Source: Fremontodendron californicum (lineage: Eukaryota > Streptophyta > Magnoliopsida > Malvales > Malvaceae). Taken from it: a DNA stretch of 64,000 bases. The notes beneath the pieces are model-generated. The model did not search any database, was not told where the DNA came from, and was given only the letters and a program-made list of their open reading frames with translations. Where the stretch lies: positions 14,826,603-14,890,602 of the forward strand of contig JAULJL010000040.1 of assembly GCA_030761205.1 (NCBI GenBank), in the 5' to 3' direction. Positions within the stretch are counted from its first letter, which is position 1. Every line of letters begins with the position of its first letter. A program made the position numbers and the translations under genes. Below, in pieces: positions 55,742-64,000 of this stretch.

Positions 55742-57492
55742 TCAATCTCTTGGTTTACCACTACTACTTGCAGACTTCTTATCACCATACCTCTGTCAAA
55801 ATGAACAGATATTACACTATAAGTTCCAAGAAGAGTGGAAGAAATCTACCTAATTGCAGGGATCAACAAAAACAACTGAAAAGCAGAGAGTAAAGAAACT
55901 TATTTAAGTTACTCAAGTCTATGTTATTCGGACTTGGGTGTAAGTGTCGGGTACGGATATCTGTCCGACAAGGGTATGCTCAAAATTTTAAAGTTTTTCC
56001 TATGTATTTGAAGAGTTTTTGGAGGGTCATATCCTCATATTTATGTCCGGATATGCATCGGACACGAGTATTTCAAGAAAAATGAAAGAGTCGGAACAAG
56101 ATAGACTCAAGTAATACCTGTTTTCCAATATCAAAGGGAATATATTTGTATTTGATCATGTGAAGAATTTGGCGTTTCGTCGTGAGGAAAAATAGAAAAA
56201 TCCAGTAGCATAGCAATATTGGCCAGAAAACAGGTACATCCAACACGGAGAATAAAGTCAATATAAATGCAACAAGAAAAGCCTTTGTGATCGCATACCT
56301 GAGACCATGAACGAAAAATTTAGTGAAAAATATGCTTTCAAAATAATGTACAAGGAAAAAGTACATAACTCCAATATTACCCGGACTCTTTATTTTCCTT
56401 AAAGTATCCGTGTCCGATACATATTCTAATGTAAGAATGGGATATGATCCTCCAATTATATAGAAAAACTTAAAAAAAGTTCAACATACCCGTATCTGAC
56501 ACTCACTCAAAGTCCGGGTAACATAGTAGAACTCAACAACTTAAAAACTTGCATAAATGGGATAAATTAAAATTAAGCTACAACTTGATAAGAACACGAA
56601 TCAAATCAACCCAACCAAGAGAAACACATCAAAAACCCTTTGAACAAATGCTGTAAACTAGCTCAAACAGTATGAAAAACCCTCATCTTAAGCTAAACTT
56701 CCACACACAATTATAACAAAAAGCTCTTTACATATTGGATCCAAGCATAGCCAGTTCTGACAATCAACCACCAATAATCTCACTTCTAAGAAAAGCACTA
56801 CATTAACCATAATTACAAAAAATGAACATTGCTAGCATTTTAGAATTTGTTTATGTCTATACAAAACAGCTAATTTCATCATAAAAGATTGTTCTAATTA
56901 ATATGCCAAAGTTGCCAATTAAAAACCTATAAGCTGACATAGTGAGATGGCAAAGTTTCATAACATAATCCCATCTTGATTTGTAGTAAGAAGTGCTATG
57001 TAATACTACTAATTTCTGCTATAAATGAGATGTAAATAAGGAAAGTTTCAATATAATCTTAATTGGGGAAAAAGGAAAGGAAACTATCAACATTAACAAA
57101 TATAATACTGGTTTTAAAATGGAACAAACAGCCAAAATCAGAAATTACCAGAACTTAAATTCAGGTAAGCGACGAATAAAAGGCTTGAATTCATCAGAAC
57201 CTTTATTTGGCAACGAAGCCCCATCCAAAGCTTCAAGCTCGGGCTCAACTTTGGGAGATAAAAATCCAATCAAGAGATTCAATATGTAAATCCCTAAACC
57301 ATACGAAATTACATAAAACCCTTGAACGTAGTAAACCCTTAAAGCGTAAATCATTGCCACCGCCAACGTTCCTAGCCATCTTCGAATTGTATGCGGCGTT
57401 GACCTATCGAGAAAATACTGAAACATCCTTGAGAATTCGTTCTTCCATTTAGCAATCGGCGTCGCACCTCCGTCATTTTCCGATCCCTCCAT
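55742..57492 (-). CDS. RER1: RER1 protein, Golgi-to-ER retrieval receptor
   Basis: Three exons (57492-57149, 56298-56118, 55792-55742) join to 191 residues. RER1 is a four-span membrane protein of the early Golgi that returns escaped ER membrane proteins and unassembled subunits to the ER in COPI vesicles. Family blocks are clear: FQYFLDRSTPHTIRRWLGTL, ALRVYYVQGFYVISYGLGIY, LNLLIGFLSPKVEPE, GSDEFKPFIRRLPEFKFW (split at its last codon by intron 1), FSVLDVPVFWPILLCYWI, and KRQILHMIKYKYIPFDIGKQ. The short last exon adds RYGDKKSASSSGKPRD, a basic tail as in other plant RER1 proteins. Start is the first Met of the conserved reading frame. Introns 1 and 2 each carry a MITE. Confidence 0.96.
55919..56104. 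mobile_element. hAT-type MITE family 1 (RER1 intron 2)
   Basis: Ends CTATGTTATTCGGACT and GTCGGAACAAGATAG with a perfect 8-bp duplication ACTCAAGT. Its right end lies only 13 bases from the RER1 exon 2 donor. Confidence 0.9.
56374..56526. mobile_element. hAT-type MITE family 1 (RER1 intron 1)
   Basis: Inverse orientation, TATTACCCGGACTC to GTCCGGGTAACATAG; ~150 bp with an internal deletion. Flanks do not match well. Confidence 0.75.
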
Positions 57493-57902
57493 AACAAAAA
57501 ATAAAAACCAGTAATTTTCCGGTGAAGTTTGAGAGCTGCGGTACTTAGGATTTCGAGTTCAAATCGGGCAAGGAAGGGTGAATTCAGGGTTTTGGGTTTT
57601 CAGCGAAGTTTCATTGATTCTCTGGTTTTCAGTTTTTTTTCCAAGTAACATTCTTGATTAGTAATGATAAAAAAATAAAAAAAAAGGAGCAATATTGTCG
57701 AGTTGCTAAGGAAATGAACATAGATCATTAGTTTCTGCCTTTGGGCTTTTTCAGTTTTCTGTGTTGGTCGAAGGTTCATACAATCTTCTTGGTTTTTGTT
57801 CTTCCAGCTTCTGCTTTAAAGCCCAAAGAAAATTGCCGACTCAATTTCTTTGCAGACCTTGCACACAAAAAAACCCGCATGTGAAAGTGTGAAAGTTATT
57901 TA

Positions 57903-58492
57903 CGCCTAGTTTAGCATTGGTATTGTGGTCATAAAAAATTTAATTTAAAAATATATATTTAAAAAATATAATGAAAATTTATGATTTAAAAATTTTGAGT
58001 GTTTAATTATTGTGAAAAGTTAAAATTTTTATTTTAGATATGATGTTGAAAAGTAAAAAGTAAATTAATTTTAATACTATTCAAATAATTTAATATTAAG
58101 ATATATCAAAATATAAATTTAAAATATTTTTTAAATAATTAATATAAATTATTTATGAAATTTAATTTGAATATATAAAACACTTTTTAGATATTAAAAT
58201 CACATACAAACATAATATTTTACAAATTTAAATATATAATATTATATATTTGAAATAAAATTCAAAAAAAAAATTGTACTCTCATTAATGAGGTTTTTTT
58301 TTTAGGGTTAATAATGAATGTTTTTTTGGGATTTTTGTCATTTCCTTTCAAATCAATGGTTTTGGTATCACATAAGCATCAATATTCTAGCTTTTGGTTT
58401 TGATTCAAAATCAGTTGTGAAAAACAGCTTCTAAGAAAAAAAGCAACATGTTTAGCATTGTTTGGCTGTCAAAAATAACGCTAAACAGGCCC
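57903..58492. mobile_element. Tourist-like MITE, copy C
   Basis: Starts CGCCTAGTTTAGCATTGG and ends with the inverse of GGGCCTGTTTAGCGTTA, flanked by TTA on both sides (57900-57902, 58493-58495). At 590 bp it is longer than copies A and B, mostly through AT-rich interior sequence. Confidence 0.8.
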
Positions 58493-58892
58493 TTAAACTT
58501 CACGGTTCGTGTATTTATATTATTTTTTAATTATAATTATGTTTAAAGTATTATATATTTATATAATTTTGACAAATTATTAATTAATATTATATAAATT
58601 TTGACATATTTATGTTATTTTTTTATATCATATTTTTTATCATATTTTAATTATTTTTTTTATATTTTATAATTATGTCGTATTCAAAATTAATAAATAT
58701 AAACTATCCTTTTTATTCTCATTTCTCCTTCTTCAAGTCGTATTCGTGATTACATGTGACTCATGCATTCATGCATGTGTTTAACCCATAATAAAGACAG
58801 ATCATCCACGCCTATATAATAAATTTAATGTGCTATTTATTATAAATTGTGCTGACAGCAATTAATAAATAAAGCCAAATAAGTAGATTTAA

Positions 58893-58929
<37 letters not shown>

Positions 58930-60226
58930 CAAAATACCTCCCTCATAATATAAAATGAGAAAATGTCTATAGTATAGAATGCTAAGATGTTCCAATTTCT
59001 CTTTATAAATAAAAAATTCTCTTGAAATTCACTTTTTTTAAAGACCTTATAATTATGAATGTCGGATCACTTCGGATTATTGTTTTTTTTTTAAATTAAC
59101 TTTGTTTTTATTAATTTCCCGACAAAAGAAAAAAAAAAGAAAATGTAATCTTTTTTTTATATACAAAGAAAATCATAATTTAGAGATAAAAGAAAAAATT
59201 GTAGGTATTTGGATTTGAATTTCAATTTATCAAATATCACTTCTTAAAAATAATTGTATGAATCAATTAGATTAAACTTAAATTTTACTATCTTACTTTT
59301 TTTTTATTATTATTATTATCAATGGCTTTATTCTTTGACAAAACTTGTGGCCATTAGGTCATGTTGATAGTAGCACTAGTACTAAAATAGTCGGTATCGG
59401 TAAACGTGTCGTTATTTTTTTAATAATGGTAGGTATCGATATTGGTATATTTAGGTGTATCATTTTGAGTTTACTGATATTTTTCATATATATATATATA
59501 TATGTATAAAACTCATTTCCAAATTTTCTAATAAAATAAATATTATATACATGTATAAATATATCAAATTACATATATATATATATGTTTATATGCAAAT
59601 ATAAAATTTTATAATTATAAATACTTAATATCTAAAATTTTAATTATAAATAAAATAAATAAAAAATTATTATTAATTAGATTAAATAGCCTAATTTAAT
59701 AAATATATTTTATTTTTGAATGAAATTATGAAAAAATAAAAATTATTATTACTAAAAAAATTAGTAATTGGTTAAAAGAATCAAATAAGTGATTTTTTTT
59801 TTTTAAATAAAAAAATCAAAATTTATACAAATCGATACAAGCCGATATAGATAAGTACAAAAACTAAAACAATACAATATTAATACCATTTCGATTTTTT
59901 TCAAAATCAATATGTACCGACCCATACGATACTAACTACCATGGCTAGCAAACCCACTTTAATCATCAACTTAAGACAAAGTCACGCCATGATCTTAAAA
60001 ATCACCTTTCATTACACAAAACACTGATCTATGTAATCTTAAATTTATGTCAAAGTGTTTGCTATTTTGCACTTTGCAATTCCGTCACCTATCTCCCTAA
60101 CTACAATACAATTAAGTAGCCCATCTCATGTCATGTGCAAACTAATCCGATGAATTTATCGATAAGATTGACATAATAAGCTTTCATCAAGAAACGACTA
60201 AAAACATTTTTAAGATATGGTTAACC
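58493..60226. other. AT-rich intergenic region
   Basis: No gene supported. TACGA-type repeat at 58505-58700; TA microsatellite at 58897-58928; a repeat with CGGTATCGGTA / inverse CCGACCCATACGATACTAAC ends at roughly 59360-59935, probably another small DNA transposon. Confidence 0.45.
58897..58928. repeat. TA dinucleotide microsatellite
   Basis: About 16 TA units. Confidence 0.95.
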
Positions 60227-61126
60227 TTTTTTTTTTTGGATAAGTAAGTGTTTTATTTATCCAGAAAGCAGTTAAACTGCTACATCCAACATCATGTGCA
60301 ACATGTACTTAAAGCTATACATACTTAAACAATACTTGAACAAAACTTAAGACCACTAATCAATCAGGTAACAATAGCAACATACTTCAGCAATACTTAA
60401 AGCTATTCCATAATGGACAAAGATCCTAGGAAAAAAGAGACAGTCCCCAATCTGCATCCAATCTTCGGTTCACTTCATCAGGACTAATGTTCTTGAGCCC
60501 CAACAATCGCATTCTGATGATCTCTTTTATCTGCTCAATGATGGCTCCTTGTGTGGATTGAAGGCGATTAAAACACCTATTATTTCTCTCCCTCCAGATC
60601 GAGTAAAGAAAGGCACTCCATGATAAACGCAAAATAACAGAAATGAGAGTTTTTTCTCTGATTCTGTTTACTGCCCATTGCAGCTCTGCTTGCCAGCTCC
60701 TTATGCTTCTATGAAGTTGACATAAGCATAGTATATGCCCCCAGATTTCCTTTGAATAGTCACATTCAAAAAATATATGATTCCGGGTTTCTTGCTCAGT
60801 TTGACATAGCTCACATTTGCCATCCACCTCCATGCCCCATGACATCAATCTGTTCTTTGTAGGCAGTTTGTCCAATATAGCCATCCAAGCTACCAGTGCA
60901 TGTTTAGGAATATGAAATGGAAACCAGATCAGTTTATCCCACTCCACCTTGTCCTGCCTAGGCCTGAGATCATTCCAGACTTTAGCCACCATAAATCTGT
61001 TCCCAGGGAACTTCCAAGTTAGAGCACCATTCTGGTTGGAGGTGAACCTCAAAGCCAAAGCCCTCAGCTGAAGCATTTTACGCCATGTCCAGCTGCTTCC
61101 TGGGGAAGGTTGAACCTGCCACACTG
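60227..61126 (-). mobile_element. 5'-truncated LINE inserted in or against an Athila-like element
   Basis: On the minus strand, 61124-60426 encodes 232 residues from the C-terminal part of a LINE ORF2: WKFPGNRFMVAKVWNDLRPR, the zf-RVT block WFPFHIPKHALVAWMAILDK, then CELCQTEQETRNHIFFECDY and SWSAFLYSIWRERNNRCFNR. The stop is followed by a ~190-bp 3' UTR ending TTATCC plus an A tract (T run 60227-60237). Most of the reverse transcriptase is missing. The left boundary with gypsy gag-pol is near 61126, where the VEDVLVQIE block is cut. No matching target duplication was found, so insertion plus later deletion is possible. Confidence 0.8.
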
Positions 61127-63043
61127 TTCAATTTGAACCAAAACATCTTCAACTATCCCTCGAGGAATTTTTACAGAACGATCAGCTAGTTGAAGTGTAA
61201 CAGGTGTTTCCTTGAGTTCACCTAAACCTAACTGTTGATAAACAGAAAAAGGCAAAAGATTAACACTAGCACCAAGATCAAGCAATGCACGTTCTATTCT
61301 AGTGTTTCCAATGATGCATGAGATTGTTGGACATCCAGGATCTTTGAATTTTGGTGGAGTAAGGTGCTGAATGATTGAGCTCACACTTTCCGTCAAAAAT
61401 GCTTTCTTTTGTACATTATGTTTCCTTTTAACTGTGCACATGTCCTTCAAAAATTTAGCATAAGATGGAACTTGTTTGATTGCATCCAATAAAGGAATGT
61501 TAATCTTAACTTGTTTGAAAAGTTCATAAATTTCTGCATTTTGATTCAAATTCTTTATTGTTTGCAACCTTTGAGGAAAAGGAGCAGGATGCATACCTTT
61601 TTCTTTGTCCAAATTTTCAAGAAGTTCAGACTTACCATCATCCTTACCATTACTTTTCGGAGGGGAAAGAGGATCTTGGTCTTTTGATGGAATCTTTTTG
61701 TCAATTGCCTTTCCACTTCGAAGAGTTGTGATAGAACTGGCATTTTCCTGTTGAGTTTCATTGGAGCAAGAAACAAGACATTGAGTAGAAGGGTTAGGCT
61801 GAGGTTGAGCAGGAAACTTACCTTTTTCTTGAGTGCGTAATGAAGCTGTCAATGTGGACAAGGTGTTTTTGATCTCATTGATGTCCTGTGAAGTCCGGCT
61901 ATTCACATTTGCTTGTGTTTGCATGAATGCTTGCAATGTCTCTTCCAAGGTTTGTACACGTGAAGGTTGATAGGAAAAAGTGTTGCCCGGCTTTTGAGAT
62001 TGTGGTACCTGAACATGATTATTATTCCGCCAACTGAAGTTGGGATGATTTCTCCATTCAGGGTTATACGTTTCAGAGTAAGGAGAAGGAAAAGGCTTTT
62101 TAAATGTGTTTATGGAATTTACTTGATCATGCAACGCTTCTTTAAGAATGGGAATGTTTGGACATTCAGAAGTGGGGTGTCCCATGATTTCACAAATTCC
62201 ACAACTTTCTTCATTTTTAACCGTTTTGACTTCTTTTACTTCTCTCAGTTCCATGGCTTCAATCTTTCTAGCCAAATTAGCTACTTTAGCTTTTATCTCA
62301 TCTTCTTGACTAAAATGATATTTTCCTCTGTTAGAAACAAGATTAGATCTATTGGAACTTTCAGAGGAATTATCTGTGTGCCAGGCTTGAGAGTTATCTG
62401 CCAAATGGTCTAGGTAGTCAAAGGCTTCTTCAGGTTCTTTTTCTAGAAACTCACCGTTACACATTGTTTCAACAAATTGTTTAGTTTCGGGAGTTAAACT
62501 TTCATAAAAGAAACTAATAAGACGCCATTTTTCAAAACCATGATGTGGACAAGAACTTAACAAATCTTGAAAACGCTCCCAGCACTGAAAAAATGCTTCA
62601 TTTTGATTTTGATTGAAATTTTGAATCTGTCTTTTCAAAGCAGTAGTTTTATGTGCTGGGAAAAATTTCTTTAGAAACTCAGTTTGTAATTCTTGCCATG
62701 TGCCAATTGACCTTGGTTTTAAATTATGAAGCCAAATTTTTGCTTTATCTTTTAAAGAAAAAGGAAATAATTTTAGCTTGACAATTTCATTTGTACATTG
62801 TTGGTCATTAAAGGTGACACATACATCTTCGAAGTCTTTTAGAAACGAGTAAGCACTTTCCGATTCCAACCCATAGAAATTTGGAAGCAAAGCTATCATA
62901 CCTGGTTTAAAACGAAAGTTGTTTGCATTGAGAGGAAAAATAAAACAAGAGGGTGATGAGCTTCGAGTTGGTTGCAAGTAGTCACGCATGGTGCGTACTT
63001 GTCTGTTCTCATCTTCAGCATGAACACTTTCATTGTCAGCCAT
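61127..63043 (-). CDS. Gag-protease part of an Athila-like Ty3/gypsy polyprotein (3'-truncated)
   Basis: An open frame reads gag from MADNESVHAEDEN (start at 63043; an in-frame ATG at 63136 exists but lies in leader sequence). Retrotransposon gag blocks are PGMIALLPNFYGLESESAYS, LKLFPFSLKDKAKIWLHNLK, TEFLKKFFPAHKTTALKRQI and FYESLTPETKQFVETMCNGE. A zinc-knuckle-like CGICEIMGHPTSEC follows. The last part is an aspartic-protease fold with ALLDLGASVNLLPFSVYQQL, where the catalytic triplet reads DLG, as often in this lineage, and LADRSVKIPRGIVEDVLVQ. Pol beyond this is lost at the LINE junction near 61126. Lineage is judged from sequence resemblance, without alignment. Confidence 0.85.
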
Positions 63044-63159
63044 GGTAGGAGTTGTATTAGAAAGATTACCTGAAAAAGTTTCACAATAAAATCTAACTAA
63101 ACGACGAGATCTAAAATCACGTCGCCAAACAAGCATAAAACAAAGTTAATATACAAAAT

Positions 63160-63295
63160 TAGGCGGTATAACCAGCCAATAAAAATAAAACAAAGTTAAT
63201 ATACAATATAAATATAAATATATAGAAAATTAGGCGGTATAACCAGCCAATAAAAATAAATATAGGCGGTATAACCAGCCAATAAAAATAAATAT
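63160..63295. repeat. Tandem repeat in the gypsy leader
   Basis: Three copies of GGCGGTATAACCAGCCAATA followed by AAAATAAA (near 63163, 63233 and 63264), one separated by an AT-rich spacer. They lie between the primer site and gag, where gypsy elements often have variable tandem repeats. Confidence 0.85.
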
Positions 63296-63324
63296 ACTTA
63301 TAAACTTATATACTTAGTATTGCC

Positions 63325-63342
63325 TCCCCGGCAACGGCGCCA
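63325..63342 (-). other. Primer-binding site (tRNA-Asp) of the gypsy element
   Basis: The minus strand reads TGGCGCCGTTGCCGGGGA, complementary to the 3' end of plant tRNA-Asp (..CCCCGGCAACGGCGCCA), the standard primer of many Athila/Tat-type gypsy elements. It marks the boundary with the 5' LTR to the right. Confidence 0.9.
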
Positions 63343-63348
63343 AAAACT

Positions 63349-64000
63349 TGATAGTAACTCAATTAAGAGTTGTAAACCCAAGTGCAGGTTATGTTCAAGT
63401 AATAAATTCTCGGGTGTCCGAGGTCGAACCACAGGGAAGCGTATTAATAAGTATAAGTTTATAAATATATAAGACAAAGAAAGTAAACAAGATATTAGGG
63501 AATCAACAACAAAATAAGATAAACAAGATATTAGAGAACAAAATAAACAAAATAACATAAAAACAATTAAACAAGATATAAAAAAACAATAAGAAAGGAT
63601 GTTGAGGTTAGAGACTCCACTCTTGGTGTTATGCTAAGATTAATCTTGTTTTATTACACAATTGAAATCCACACATAAGGGAGGTTCCAATCGGAAGGTT
63701 TAGCAATTCAGTCCAACGTCCATAGCATATGATATTATGTTCATTTGGTGTCCTCAAAACTCATAAAAAGAGTCCAAGCATTCCTTATGCCAAGGTATAT
63801 GTCTACAACAAATCAAGGTTATGAAACCAAGCATTTACTGTGCCATTTTCATTGTCAATAATGAATCAAGATCTCTACTTTGCAAGTATGATTTTAAACC
63901 AAAAGAAAATATTATCTATACTAGTGTTTATAAATGATGATTCATTTTAGCTCATGTTTAAGAGACTAACCTTAGCATTTACCAAGAGCTTCACCTCATC
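63349..64000 (-). repeat. 5' LTR of the Athila-like gypsy element (runs off the window)
   Basis: Directly after the primer site (read on the minus strand, before it) the LTR ends ..GAGTTACTATCA. Sequence such as CCTGCACTTGGGTTTACAAC and CTGTGGTTCGACCTCGG in minus orientation is typical of the 3' end of such LTRs. The other LTR end is beyond the window. Confidence 0.7.

Noticed and set aside
63160..63295. Repeated GGCGGTATAACCAGCC units as a possible CRISPR-like array
   Set aside because: Only three units with irregular spacing in a plant retroelement leader; this is a tandem repeat, not CRISPR.

Overview
This is nuclear DNA from a flowering plant, most likely a eudicot. It is AT-rich, has many short introns with GT..AG (once GC..AG) borders, carries plant-specific gene families (ZF-HD homeobox, F-box Tubby-like, SYP1 syntaxin, ERD6-like sugar carrier), and is dense in small inverted-repeat transposons. 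I could not fix the species from sequence alone. Exon borders below were worked out by hand from splice sites, reading phase and family protein sequences.

Layout. 1.3-8.0 kb (-): an 18-exon ERD6-like-6 tonoplast sugar transporter whose introns hold six small transposons. 8.5-9.0 kb (+): a decayed DNA-3-methyladenine glycosylase pseudogene. 9-19.9 kb: gene-poor, with AT-rich repeats, a MULE-type element with a perfect 9-bp target duplication, and microsatellites. 20.0-21.0 kb (+): a ZF-HD homeobox transcription factor. 22.9-23.4 kb (-): a 5'-truncated LINE tail. 26.7-28.4 kb (+): APC10. 29.9-32.1 kb (-): a Tubby-like F-box protein. 36.7-37.6 kb (-): SYP112-type cytokinesis syntaxin. 39.36-44.53 kb (-): a complete, young Ty1/copia retrotransposon. 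44.5-46.5 kb (-): COAD, the dephospho-CoA-forming enzyme; the copia element sits 9 nt beyond its stop codon, in the same sense. 46.8-48.8 kb: a ~1-kb tandem duplication. 50.0-52.9 kb (-): a DUF829/TMEM53-like hydrolase. 55.7-57.5 kb (-): RER1. 57.9-64 kb: a Tourist-like element, a LINE 3' fragment lodged in an Athila-like Ty3/gypsy gag region, and the start of that element's LTR with a tRNA-Asp primer site.

The genes do not form a pathway; they are independent housekeeping or regulatory genes. APC10 and SYP112 both act in cell division, and each has a suggestive promoter motif (telo-box; an exact MSA element). The main structural theme is transposon load inside genes: one ~190-bp hAT-type MITE family recurs about 15 times in 64 kb, mostly in introns, with 8-bp target duplications. 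I found no CRISPR, operon, tRNA or rRNA, and no convincing new biochemical system. The most interesting points are the copia insertion that supplies the 3' end of COAD, the GC-AG intron of the Tubby gene, the 40-T tract beside an APC10 splice acceptor, and the MITE family.
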